Shown: positions 26,078 through 34,597 of the stretch, one piece after another | Numbering within the stretch: the first letter of the stretch is position 1 | Layout: each line of letters starts with the position of its first letter | Assembly (NCBI GenBank): GCA_945888325.1 | Contig: CAMDAC010000008.1 | Location: forward strand, 47,114-111,113 | DNA: 64,000 nucleotides | From: Candidatus Sulfopaludibacter sp. SbA3 | GTDB lineage: Bacteria > Pseudomonadota > Alphaproteobacteria > Caulobacterales > Hyphomonadaceae | Direction of reading: 5' to 3' | Made by a program: the position numbers and the translations under genes | The notes under the pieces: generated by a model | What the model was told of the DNA's origin: nothing | The model's database searches: none | What the model saw: the letters and a program-made list of their open reading frames with translations, nothing else

Positions 26078-26694
26078 GACCGCGCCCGGACTTTGGCGAA
26101 CTGTCGCTGACGCGGCCGCTGGAGCCGTCGATGCTGGCACGGTTTTCGGCCGGGCCAGTGCGCACGTTGGAGGAGTACCAGCAGGCGATGACCCTGCGCG
26201 CGGCCGTCTACATGGCCGAGCAGGACTGTCCGTATGAGGAAGAGTATGACGGGAATAACTTTTCCTGCACCCACATCCTCGTGCGCGAGGGCACGCGCCC
26301 CGCAGGCACCTGCCGGGTGCGCTGGTTCGCCGATTTCGCCAAGATCAAGCGCTCGACCATCATCCCCGCCTACCGCGGCACGCCGGCGCTGCGCGTACTT
26401 ATGGCCGAGACCTGCGAGGTGATCTCGCGCAAGGGCTACCGGGTCGCGCTGGCGCAAATCCAGTCCCGGCTCTGGCCCGTCTGGAGCCGGGTGTTCCGCT
26501 GCCGGGTGGTGACCGGGCGGCGGCACTTTGCCTTTTCGGACTTTGACTACTGCGAGATGGAAATCCCCATCGCCCCGCACCCGCAGGCGCTGACCATCCG
26601 GGCGGACCCCTTGCAGATCATCCGGCCCGAAGGGGACTGGGACCAACCGGGCGTGCTGGACCGGTCGGCCAGCCGGCCTGCCGAGGCAGCCTGA
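26074..26694 (+). CDS. GNAT family acyltransferase
   Basis: A 206-residue protein of the acetyltransferase superfamily. The segments LRAAVYMAEQDCPYEEEYDG, FSCTHILVREGTRPAGTCRV and WFADFAKIKRSTIIPAYRG match alphaproteobacterial GNAT proteins with a distant resemblance to LuxI-type autoinducer synthases. The FADFAKI-x-R-x-x-I-x-x-x-YRG strand-helix is the acetyl-CoA site region. The end FAFSDFDYCEMEIPI is also typical. It is translationally coupled to the upstream GNAT-like gene, suggesting a two-subunit or sequential acyltransfer. Substrate unknown. Confidence 0.78.
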   Translation: MRPRPDFGELSLTRPLEPSMLARFSAGPVRTLEEYQQAMTLRAAVYMAEQDCPYEEEYDGNNFSCTHILVREGTRPAGTCRVRWFADFAKIKRSTIIPAYRGTPALRVLMAETCEVISRKGYRVALAQIQSRLWPVWSRVFRCRVVTGRRHFAFSDFDYCEMEIPIAPHPQALTIRADPLQIIRPEGDWDQPGVLDRSASRPAEAA

Positions 26695-26810
26695 CACCGG
26701 GGACAATGAACCCGGCTGACCGCTTGTTTTTCGCCGCGAGCCGCGCCACTAACAACGTTGTCGCCCGGTCTTGGTGCGGCCTAGCGTTCTCCGGCTTTCA
26801 GGACCCGCCC

Positions 26811-27446
26811 ATGTCCGTCAACCTGCTGAAACTCGATGCCGCCGCGCGCAAGGCGCCGGTCGTTCCCGTGATCGTTGTGGACTCCGCGCGCCAGGCCGCG
26901 CCGCTCGCCCGCACGCTGGTAAAGGCCGGGATAACCATCGCCGAAGTTACGCTGCGCACGCCGGCAGGCCTTGAGGCGATTGCCGCGATGCGGGCTGAAG
27001 CGCCTGAATTGCTGGTCGGTGCCGGCACGGTGCTGACCGGGCAGGACGCTGACGCGGCGCTGAAAGCGGGAGCTGAATTCCTGGTCTCGCCGGGCATGTC
27101 GCCCGGCCTGCGCGATGCGCTGCGCGGACGGGAACACGTTATGATTCCGGGCATTGCGACCGCCAGCGAGGCGATGGCGCGGCACGAGGAGGGCTTTGCC
27201 CGGTTGAAGCTGTTTCCGGCTTCGATTGCGGGCGGGGCGCCGGCGCTGAAGGCGCTGGCCGGGCCCTTGCCGCACCTGCGGTTCATGCCGACCGGCGGCA
27301 TCGGCGAGGGCGAGGTTAAGACCTATCTGAGCCTGCCCAACGTGTTCGCGATCGGCGGTTCCTGGATCGCCAGCCAGTCCGACATCGCGGCCGGGAACTG
27401 GGGCCGGATCGACGAAATCGCGCGCCGATTGCTGGCGCTGGCATAG
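26811..27446 (+). CDS. eda: 2-dehydro-3-deoxy-phosphogluconate aldolase
   Basis: A 211-residue class I aldolase of the KDPG/KHG family, splitting KDPG to pyruvate and glyceraldehyde 3-phosphate in the Entner-Doudoroff route. Family motifs are VPVIVVDSARQAAPLARTL, EVTLRTPAGLEAI with the glutamate, VGAGTVLT, the Schiff-base lysine in RLKLFPAS and FMPTGGI. The ATG after GGACCCGCCC is used. No edd is nearby. A 10-bp palindrome ACAACGTTGT lies 50 bp upstream (26752-26761) and might be an operator. Confidence 0.93.
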   Translation: MSVNLLKLDAAARKAPVVPVIVVDSARQAAPLARTLVKAGITIAEVTLRTPAGLEAIAAMRAEAPELLVGAGTVLTGQDADAALKAGAEFLVSPGMSPGLRDALRGREHVMIPGIATASEAMARHEEGFARLKLFPASIAGGAPALKALAGPLPHLRFMPTGGIGEGEVKTYLSLPNVFAIGGSWIASQSDIAAGNWGRIDEIARRLLALA

Positions 27447-27522
27447 CCAATGCACCAATCCTTAAGAGCGGCGCCGGATATCCCGATCCGGCACGCGCCG
27501 CAGCCATGGGGATGGACAAAGC

Positions 27523-28299
27523 ATGAAGGCAGTCATTTTTGCAGGCGGTTTCGGTACGCGCCTGAGCGAGGAAACGGCCCTGCGGCCGAAGCCGATGGTC
27601 GAAGTCGGCGGGCGCCCGATCCTGCACCACATCATGGAAATGTATGCGGCCCACGGCATCACCGACTTCGTGGTGCTGGGCGGCTACAAGGTCGAATTCA
27701 TCAAGGATTACTTCCTTAACTTTACCCGCCGGACCGGCGACTTCACGGTCGACCTGACGACCGGCGAGATCCTCTGGTCACACAACAAGCCGCTGCCCTG
27801 GAAAGTGACCGTGCTGGATACCGGCGTCGACACGATGACCGGCGGACGCCTGAAGCGCGCCAAGGATATCATCGGCAATGAGACCTTCTGCCTGACCTAT
27901 GGCGACGGCGTGTCGGACGTGGACATCACCGCGCTGGTCGACTTCCACAAGAAATCCGGCGTCAAGGCGACCGTGACGGCGGTTTCGCCCCCGGGACGTT
28001 TCGGCGTCATGGGCCTGTCGCCGGAGACGCCGATCGTCCAGTCCTTCCGCGAGAAGGACTCGGTGGACGTGGGCCTGATCAATGGCGGCTTCTTCGTGTG
28101 CGAGCCGGACGTGTTCGACCTCGTGGATGGCGACAGCACCGTCTGGGAGCAGGAGCCGATGAACCGCCTCGTCGATGCCGCGCAGCTCGCGGCCTACCGG
28201 CACAATGGTTTCTGGCAGGCGATGGACACCGTCCGTGACCGGCAGGTTCTTGAAGGCCTCTACGCCAAGGGCGCGCCCTGGCTGAAAAATGGGAAATAA
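27523..28299 (+). CDS. rfbF: Glucose-1-phosphate cytidylyltransferase
   Basis: A 258-residue nucleotidyltransferase making CDP-glucose from CTP and glucose 1-phosphate. The N-terminal signature is IFAGGFGTRLSEETALRPKP, and the metal-site region reads TYGDGVSDVD, matching RfbF/DdhA over the full length. It opens the surface polysaccharide region and overlaps the following epimerase start region (its stop lies 4 bp before that gene). CDP-glucose normally goes to CDP-3,6-dideoxyhexoses via a 4,6-dehydratase (RfbG), for which no obvious gene is present here. Confidence 0.95.
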   Translation: MKAVIFAGGFGTRLSEETALRPKPMVEVGGRPILHHIMEMYAAHGITDFVVLGGYKVEFIKDYFLNFTRRTGDFTVDLTTGEILWSHNKPLPWKVTVLDTGVDTMTGGRLKRAKDIIGNETFCLTYGDGVSDVDITALVDFHKKSGVKATVTAVSPPGRFGVMGLSPETPIVQSFREKDSVDVGLINGGFFVCEPDVFDLVDGDSTVWEQEPMNRLVDAAQLAAYRHNGFWQAMDTVRDRQVLEGLYAKGAPWLKNGK

Positions 28300-28303
28300 G
28301 ACC

Positions 28304-28834
28304 ATGAAATTCCATCAGACCACCCTAAAGGATGCGATGCTGATCGACCTCGAACGCCGGGGCGATGATCGCGGGTTCTTTGCGCGCACGTTCTGCGTCG
28401 ACGAGTTTGCCGCCCAGGGCCTGCCGACCGAGTTTGTCCAGCAGAACACCTCCTATTCCGCCAACAAGGGCACGCTGCGCGGGATGCACTTCCAGACCGC
28501 GCCGCACGGCGAGGACAAGCTGATCCGTTGCCTGCGCGGCGCCATCGTCGACATCATTATCGACCTGCGTCCAGACTCGCCGACTTACAAGAAGTGGGAA
28601 GCGTTCGAACTGGACGACTTGAACAAGCGCCAGCTGCTTGTGCCGAAGGGTTTTGGCCATGGCTTCCAGACGGTCAGCGACCATGTCGAGGTGACCTATC
28701 TCGTCTCGGCGAAGTATACGCCGTCTGCGGAAGGCGGCGTGCGCTGGAACGACCCGGCCTTCGGCATCACCTGGCCGCTGGAGCCGACGGACATGTCAGA
28801 CAAGGACCGGAACTGGCCTGACTTCAAAGGCTGA
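28304..28834 (+). CDS. rfbC: dTDP-4-dehydrorhamnose 3,5-epimerase family protein
   Basis: A 176-residue cupin-fold sugar epimerase. The conserved GDDRGFFARTF, the catalytic histidine in LRGMHFQ and the VPKGFGHGFQT barrel strand with YLVSAKYTPSAEGGVRWNDP match RfbC. In this context the substrate may be a CDP- rather than a dTDP-4-keto sugar. The ATG at 28304 is chosen (MKFHQTTLKD); a few residues upstream lie inside rfbF. It is followed by a strong terminator. Confidence 0.92.
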   Translation: MKFHQTTLKDAMLIDLERRGDDRGFFARTFCVDEFAAQGLPTEFVQQNTSYSANKGTLRGMHFQTAPHGEDKLIRCLRGAIVDIIIDLRPDSPTYKKWEAFELDDLNKRQLLVPKGFGHGFQTVSDHVEVTYLVSAKYTPSAEGGVRWNDPAFGITWPLEPTDMSDKDRNWPDFKG

Positions 28835-28855
28835 GGATTCCGGAACCCAGATTGG

Positions 28856-28884
28856 AAAAGCCCGCCTCTCGAGGCGGGCTTTTT
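28856..28884. terminator. Bidirectional terminator between rfbC and the FAD enzyme
   Basis: 13-bp stem AAAAGCCCGCCTC/GAGGCGGGCTTTT with a 2-nt loop. Runs of A and T on both sides make it usable from either direction. Confidence 0.9.
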
Positions 28885-28932
28885 CATGGGGTGTTTTGCT
28901 TTGAACGCAGCCTTCGGGGGAGGCGTCGAGCG

Positions 28933-30054
28933 CTAGTCCTTTAGCGCCGACGCGACGGCTTCGGCGATGGAGAGGGAGCTCGTCAGGCCGGGCGACTCGA
29001 TGCCGAACAAGTGGACGAGGCCGGCATGGCCGTGATGGGCGGGGCCGTCGATGCGGAAGTCGGCAGCCGGCTGACCCGGGAAGGACAGCTTCGGGCGGCA
29101 ACCGGAATAGTCGGCGGCAATCGCGCCGTCCGGGAGGCCGGGCCAGTATTCGCGCACGGCGGCGTAGAAGCTGTCGGCGCGGCGGATATCCACGCGGTAA
29201 TCGACCGCATCCGGATCATCCGAGTTCAGCCATTCGACATCCGGTCCGAAACGCATGCGGCCGCCGAGATCCAGCGTGACGTGCACGCCGAGACCGTCTT
29301 CGACCGGAGCAGGGTAGATGAGGCGCTGGAAGACCGGCTTCGTCTGACAGCTAAAATAGCTGCCCTTGGCGAGGGTGAAGGGCGGCAGAAGGCCAGCGTC
29401 GTAGCCGGTCATGCCGTGCGCGACGCGGTGGGCATACAGGCCGGCGCTGTTGACGACGCGCCGGGCCCGCAGTGTCATCGGCTCGGCGCCGCCCGCTTCA
29501 ATCCGTATACGGCCATCGGCCAGGATTTCGGACGAGGTGACCGGCGTATTGAAGGCGATGGCCCCGCCATGATCCTCAAGTTCGCCCTGCAACGAGAGCA
29601 TGTAGCCGTGGCTGTCGAAGACGCCAGTTTCGGCCGAGAGCACGGCCGCCTTGCAGGTGAGGTGGGGCTCCATCGCCATGGCTTCGGCGCCGGTGAGGAA
29701 GGAGAGGCCTTCCACATCATTGCGCAGCCCTTGGGCGTGAAGCCCTTCCATCTTGGGGATCTGCGCATCGGACGAGGCGACGATCAGCTTGCCGGTCTTG
29801 CGATAGGCGACGCCGTGGGAATCCATCCAGGCGTAGAGCTTGCGCCGGCCGGCCACGCAGTGCAGGCGGCGCAGGCTTTCGGTGGGATAGTAGAGGCCCG
29901 CATGCACGACTTCGCTGTTGCGGGAAGACGTTAGTGTACCGATGGCGCCCGCCGCTTCGAGTATCAAGACATCCTGTCCATTGCGGGCCAGCTTCGCCGC
30001 GCAGGCGAGGCCGACGGCGCCCGCCCCGATGACGATGGTCTCGACGTCGATCAT
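28933..30054 (-). CDS. FAD-dependent oxidoreductase, L-2-hydroxyglutarate oxidase-like
   Basis: A 373-residue flavoprotein of the DAO family. The dinucleotide site is VIGAGAVGLACAAKLARNG near the N-terminus. SSRNSEVVHAGLYYP and the late GPAHHGHAGLVHLFGIESPG match the LhgO/L2HGDH subgroup, which oxidises L-2-hydroxyglutarate to 2-oxoglutarate. Here it is the last gene of a three-gene minus-strand operon with a SAF-domain oxidoreductase and an SDR sugar epimerase. A role in oxidising a sugar-derived hydroxy acid is therefore as plausible as repair of 2-hydroxyglutarate. Confidence 0.88.
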   Translation of the reverse strand: MIDVETIVIGAGAVGLACAAKLARNGQDVLILEAAGAIGTLTSSRNSEVVHAGLYYPTESLRRLHCVAGRRKLYAWMDSHGVAYRKTGKLIVASSDAQIPKMEGLHAQGLRNDVEGLSFLTGAEAMAMEPHLTCKAAVLSAETGVFDSHGYMLSLQGELEDHGGAIAFNTPVTSSEILADGRIRIEAGGAEPMTLRARRVVNSAGLYAHRVAHGMTGYDAGLLPPFTLAKGSYFSCQTKPVFQRLIYPAPVEDGLGVHVTLDLGGRMRFGPDVEWLNSDDPDAVDYRVDIRRADSFYAAVREYWPGLPDGAIAADYSGCRPKLSFPGQPAADFRIDGPAHHGHAGLVHLFGIESPGLTSSLSIAEAVASALKD

Positions 30055-30080
30055 GGCGGGGCTTGCCTCGTGTCCGCGGT

Positions 30081-31418
30081 TCAGACGGCGGCGTCGGCGT
30101 GCACGAGTCCGAAATGGCGTTCCATCTCGGCGTAATACGCGTCGATCTTGCGGCCCGGCGGGATGACCACGTCATCGAAGGTGAGGGCGGTGTCCTTGGC
30201 CATGTCGCGCTTGACGCGGCAGCCTTCAGCGAGGCCCATCGGCAGCAGGCGGTCCCTGTGGACGACCAGCGCGTTCTCGGCGACGCCGTAGGTGTCGAAG
30301 CCGCCGATGCCGTCCAGAGTCTGGCCCGCTTTGAGGTCGCGCTTGGCTAGGGCGATGACGCCGACTTTCGGCGCGCCAACCGGTGTCAGTGCGGCGTCGT
30401 TGAAGAGCACGGCGCGCGCCACGGTCAGCGGCACTTCGAAATGGCAGAGGTGGTAGGGCGTGTAGAAGAGGTAATACGGGCCGGCGCCCAACTTGTAGAG
30501 ATTGAGGTAGTGAGCCTGGCGCGGGTCATCGTGCGTACCCAGAACAAATACACCGGGACCGGGGCGTGCGCCGACGACGAAGTCGACGATACCAGGGCCG
30601 GCGGGATCGATGTGCGGGGCCAGCATCTCGACGAATTCTTCGAGCGGACGCAGCGGAAGGGTGGGATTCTTGTTCGTCGGGTCCTGGCCGATCATGCCGC
30701 GCTTGGCAACGCCCATGCCCGTGCCGTTGGCGACGATGGCCTGTTCGAAGGCGATCTTGGTGCCGTCCGCGAAGGAGGTCACCATGTTGACGTTCTGGCC
30801 CCATTTCTCGGCGAAGCCGCGCTGGGTGTCCGGGGTGCGGTATTCGTCCTGCAGACCCTTGATGTTGCCGCAGAGGACGGGCTTGACGCCGATCGACTGC
30901 ACGAAGCGGAACAGGTTCATCTGCACGCCCGGCTGGTCACCGTCGACATTGGTGATGACCACACCGGCTTTGTCGGCCTTAAGGCGGAGCAGCGGGCCGA
31001 CGGTGCCGTCGAGTTCGGCATTCATGAGGATTACGTGCTTGGCGGTTTCGAGCGCGCCTTCGACAGCGTCGAGGGCGAAGTCCATCGAGCCAGTGGCTTC
31101 GATGATGGCGTCGAGGCCTTCGGCGCGGGCGAGGGCGGCCGGGTCTGTCGTGACAACAGGCTGGCCGGCCTTGATGGCCGCGCTGATCTCGGCGGTCGTT
31201 GACGCGAGCACGACGGTTTCACCCGTGCGGCTCGCTTCGAACGCGGCGACACCTTGCTGTGTCTGGCGCACCGCAATGGCGCAAAGCACCATTCCGGGTA
31301 CGGACTTTGCAATTTGCAGTGCAATGCCCGAGGCCATGAATCCGGCGCCGATCATGCCGACCCGGATGGGGCGGCCTTCGGCTTCACGTTTCTTCAGTGC
31401 GGTATCGACGATGATCAT
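30081..31418 (-). CDS. NAD(P)-binding oxidoreductase with C-terminal SAF domain
   Basis: A 445-residue protein. The N-terminal half is a homoserine-dehydrogenase-like Rossmann domain (VGMIGAGFMASGIALQIA at about 19-36, then DAIIEATGSMDFALDAVEGA). The C-terminal 90 residues form a SAF domain of the kind in sialic acid synthase and FlgA (APKVGVIALAKRDLKAGQTL, VVIPPGRKIDAYY). Such proteins occur in surface-sugar and sugar-acid loci, and their reaction is mostly undefined. It lies 5 bp after the SDR gene and 26 bp before the LhgO-like gene. I infer oxidation or chain modification of a CDP-linked sugar or its acid. Confidence 0.8.
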   Translation of the reverse strand: MIIVDTALKKREAEGRPIRVGMIGAGFMASGIALQIAKSVPGMVLCAIAVRQTQQGVAAFEASRTGETVVLASTTAEISAAIKAGQPVVTTDPAALARAEGLDAIIEATGSMDFALDAVEGALETAKHVILMNAELDGTVGPLLRLKADKAGVVITNVDGDQPGVQMNLFRFVQSIGVKPVLCGNIKGLQDEYRTPDTQRGFAEKWGQNVNMVTSFADGTKIAFEQAIVANGTGMGVAKRGMIGQDPTNKNPTLPLRPLEEFVEMLAPHIDPAGPGIVDFVVGARPGPGVFVLGTHDDPRQAHYLNLYKLGAGPYYLFYTPYHLCHFEVPLTVARAVLFNDAALTPVGAPKVGVIALAKRDLKAGQTLDGIGGFDTYGVAENALVVHRDRLLPMGLAEGCRVKRDMAKDTALTFDDVVIPPGRKIDAYYAEMERHFGLVHADAAV

Positions 31419-31423
31419 GGGTT

Positions 31424-32476
31424 TCAGACCGTTGCGATTTCAGGGCTTTTCCAGAACAGTTTGTCGTCAAGCAGCTTTGCCTTGCGCAGCTTGTCCAGCA
31501 TCTTGAGGCGCGTGTAGGGCGCCGAACGGAAATCTTCTTCCGTCATGTCGATGCTCTCGAACACCTTGCGCATCTGCTTGGCGCCGAGCTGGGCCGTCCA
31601 CTGGCATTTGAAATCCGGCAGGACCTTCTGGATCTTGTCGAAGTTCACGCGGTAGGAGCGGTTGTCGGCGCCTTGCGTGCCGACTTCCAGTTCGCAGCCG
31701 GGGAATTCGTTGGCGACGATCTGCGCGATTTCGATGACGCGGTAGTTCTGGTCAGACGAGCCGACATTGTACTTCTGCCCGCGGATCGCATCGGCAGGCG
31801 CCGTCAGCGAGAGATAGACGGCTTGGCACATGTCCAGCGCGTGGACGAGAGGGCGCCAGGGCGAGCCGTCCGAGAGAAGCTTGATCTTCTTGGTGGTCCA
31901 GGCGAGGCCCGACAGGTCGTTCAGGACGATGTCGAAGCGCTGGCGCGGCGAGGCGCCATAGGCGGTCGCATTGCGCAGGAAGCAGGGTTCGAAATCATCG
32001 CCGGCCATTTTGGTGAGGTCGATCTCGACCTTCACCTTGCATTCGGCATAAGCCGTCTGCGGGTTCACGTCGGACGTCTCGTCGAGGATCTGGTCCGGCT
32101 TGCCGACGCCGTACACGGAGCAGGACGACATGTAGACGAAGCGCTTGATGCCAGCCTTGCGGGCGAGGTTGGCCAGGTGGACGGAGCCGCCATGGTTGAT
32201 CTCGTGCGTCAGGCCTGGGTCCTGCTGGCCGAGCGGATCGTTCGACAGCTCGGCGAGGTGGGCGATGGCGTCGAAGCCCTTCAGGTCTTCGGCGGTGATC
32301 GAGCGGATATCCTTCGACAGGATCATCGGGCGCGGAACGTTGGTCGGATACAGCCAGCCGGAGCGGTAGAAGCCGGTATCGAGACCGACCGCTTCAATGC
32401 CGCGCTGAAGCAGATAGGGGCCGAGAAGCGTACCAATGTAGCCGTCAGCGCCGGTAAAAAGAACTTTCATGGTCAT
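31424..32476 (-). CDS. NAD-dependent epimerase/dehydratase (SDR)
   Basis: A 350-residue extended short-chain dehydrogenase. The nucleotide motif is GADGYIG, with active-site SSCSVYG and YAECK (the Tyr-x3-Lys pair). A late NVGSSDQNYRVIEIAQIV segment is the usual substrate-domain helix. Extended SDRs of this form act on nucleotide sugars. Substrate is unknown; a CDP-sugar from RfbF is likely by context. The first of two close ATGs is used, with GGGAG about 10 bp ahead. It is the first gene of the operon, and its promoter should lie in 32477-32825. Confidence 0.88.
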   Translation of the reverse strand: MTMKVLFTGADGYIGTLLGPYLLQRGIEAVGLDTGFYRSGWLYPTNVPRPMILSKDIRSITAEDLKGFDAIAHLAELSNDPLGQQDPGLTHEINHGGSVHLANLARKAGIKRFVYMSSCSVYGVGKPDQILDETSDVNPQTAYAECKVKVEIDLTKMAGDDFEPCFLRNATAYGASPRQRFDIVLNDLSGLAWTTKKIKLLSDGSPWRPLVHALDMCQAVYLSLTAPADAIRGQKYNVGSSDQNYRVIEIAQIVANEFPGCELEVGTQGADNRSYRVNFDKIQKVLPDFKCQWTAQLGAKQMRKVFESIDMTEEDFRSAPYTRLKMLDKLRKAKLLDDKLFWKSPEIATV

Positions 32477-32825
32477 GGAATGTGAACTCCCTCACGCCGC
32501 CAGCATATGCACGCTATATGCCAGCACTTACCCAAGCGGTGGGGTAAAAGCCGGAGCGATTGCCACCGTTAATTCCCAACATCCGGCGCCGCAGATCGGC
32601 AGGGCGAAAATGCTGGTCCAAACTGAAACACCTGACGAAGCGCGGGTTGCCAGCCATCGAGCAAGGCGCTTTCTGCGCCGGATAGATGCTTCCTACGGAA
32701 CGCTCCCAATAGGCCGAACGGCGTAGTCTGCCAATGCGGCCTGATGCCTTTCGCGCAGAGTTAATCTTGCCGGGCGCCGGCGACATCTCGGTGGCGGGCC
32801 GGGGTTAGCCGGATCGCGGACGGTC
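32477..32825. other. Gene-free 349-bp interval
   Basis: No credible gene on either strand. It lies downstream of the flippase gene and upstream of the SDR operon, both on the minus strand, so it should hold the SDR promoter. Short open frames here have no ribosome site or plausible composition. The sequence is more AT-rich than the flanking coding regions but shows no strong palindrome. Confidence 0.5.
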
Positions 32826-34337
32826 TCAGCTGGCTCTTTTCATCAGGACACTGCGTGCCGTGCCGAGGACGTCGTCAATCGCTTTGCGATCAAATGCCAG
32901 AAGGCCGCCGATATAGATCAACACCCCGACGGGAATGCACACGGCAAGCACAGCCAGTGCAGACCAGCTATCCGGCAAGATCAACGTCAGTGCGAAGACG
33001 AGCAGGCCCATCAAAATTGAAAGAAGCGAATGAACAAGAATCGCGTCCGCAAGATCGCCCCATTGCGCGCCGATGAGCTTCATCATCGCGCGCATGCTCA
33101 GCGGCGAACAGATCAAGGACGCGAGCAGGTAACCGAGAGCAGCCCCGTTCAGGCCCCATTGCACACCGATCAGCAGACACCCAATGATACAGCCCAGCGA
33201 AATCATGGCCCAGCGGAACATCAGATCGGTCCGTCCAAGGGTCATGAAGACCGTGCCCTGGATCGTCACGAGACTTTGCAGGGCGCCGTGAATGGCCAGC
33301 GCAGCTATCGGGACAGCCGCGGGCGCGAATGTTTCGCCGAAAGCAAATATGGTAAGCGGCATTGCCAGCGCCGAAATGCCGGCCATTGCCGGGAACGTGA
33401 ACAATGAAATTGTTCGGTACGCCTTCATGAGTGCGGCCTTGAGCCGGTGCGGCTCATTCTTCATCTGGCCGATCGCCGGGATCAGGACATTGAACAGACT
33501 GTTCGCGAAGATCTCGATCGGCATCGTCATGACGCGCCAGGCGATCCCGTAAAATCCCAGTGCCGTAGCGCCCAGGAACCGGCCGACGATCAAGATGTCG
33601 GCATTTCGGCTGAAGTAATTGACCATGCGGATGTTGGTCATGCCCCAACCCGCACCCAGGATGCCCTTCATGTCTGCAACAGAAAACTCAAACCGAAGCG
33701 GCGCTTTCGATACCGTGCAAAGCGCGATGGCTTTGAGCGAGAACATGACCAGTTGCTGGACCACGAGCGACCAGACGCCCCAGCCAACCCATGCGGCAGC
33801 AATGGCCGCCACCATGCCGGCGGTCGTGGCAAAGACCTCGACCATGGCCAGCGTCTGGAATTTCATGCTCCTGATCAGCCAGGTGCCAGGAACAATCATA
33901 GTTCCGCCGATGAGGAGCGTAACTGAAAGGACCTGCAGGATGGGGGCAGCTCGGGGCTCACTATAATAGCTGGCAATCAACGGCGCCGCTCCCATCAGCA
34001 TCAGCATTGCCAATGTTGTCAGAACGAGTCCGGTCCAAAAGGCGGTTGACCACAATCGGCGCGACGGCTCTTCGGAGACCATGAGTGCCGGCTGGATTCC
34101 GAAGTCGCTGAACGCCATCACCAGAAACAGGAACGGCGCAGCGATCTGGACCAAACCGAATTCTTCCGGAGTGAGTAACCGCGTCAGGATCGGCAGGGTC
34201 AGGATGGTCGACGCAATCCGCGCGACAGTTGCCGACATCGTCCAGACCGCACCCTTGGCAACCCGCTGCGACATCGGTGCCGCGACGCCTTCCGCCGGGG
34301 TCTGGCCGGGCGGTGAAAAAGGCGGCGAAGGGGACAT
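32826..34337 (-). CDS. Polysaccharide flippase / lipopolysaccharide biosynthesis protein
   Basis: A 503-residue polytopic inner-membrane protein, about 13-14 helices, of the PST/MOP flippase superfamily (Wzx-like). Characteristic are ILTRLLTPEEFGLVQIA in the first third, FSRNADILIVGRFLGATALG at the middle (a conserved PST loop) and repeated hydrophobic runs to the end. It should move lipid-linked repeat units across the membrane. It is transcribed away from the neighbouring glycosyltransferase gene. Translation could begin at either MSPSPPF or the internal MSQRVAKGA. Confidence 0.92.
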   Translation of the reverse strand: MSPSPPFSPPGQTPAEGVAAPMSQRVAKGAVWTMSATVARIASTILTLPILTRLLTPEEFGLVQIAAPFLFLVMAFSDFGIQPALMVSEEPSRRLWSTAFWTGLVLTTLAMLMLMGAAPLIASYYSEPRAAPILQVLSVTLLIGGTMIVPGTWLIRSMKFQTLAMVEVFATTAGMVAAIAAAWVGWGVWSLVVQQLVMFSLKAIALCTVSKAPLRFEFSVADMKGILGAGWGMTNIRMVNYFSRNADILIVGRFLGATALGFYGIAWRVMTMPIEIFANSLFNVLIPAIGQMKNEPHRLKAALMKAYRTISLFTFPAMAGISALAMPLTIFAFGETFAPAAVPIAALAIHGALQSLVTIQGTVFMTLGRTDLMFRWAMISLGCIIGCLLIGVQWGLNGAALGYLLASLICSPLSMRAMMKLIGAQWGDLADAILVHSLLSILMGLLVFALTLILPDSWSALAVLAVCIPVGVLIYIGGLLAFDRKAIDDVLGTARSVLMKRAS

Positions 34338-34597
34338 GGCAACCTGTACGCAAGATATTCAAAGAACCGCCGTTCCCGAAGGATAGCGAACAGCAGCCTG
34401 AGTAAACCGTCCTGATGCAAATGTCAGTCCAGCGGGAGTACGAGACGAAGGATCAGACTTGAACGTCCAGCGCAGGTTCAGTATCGCAGGGCCTTGCGGA
34501 CCGGTAAATTTGCCGACACCGACAGATGCTTGGCTTTGGCGAAAATCTTGCAAAGTCCGTACTTGTTCTTCCAATACCGATAGGCTGGGGCGCGAAC

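Noticed and set aside
26752..26761. ACAACGTTGT palindrome before eda as a regulator site
   Set aside because: Only 10 bp and no second copy; too weak to list as an operator.
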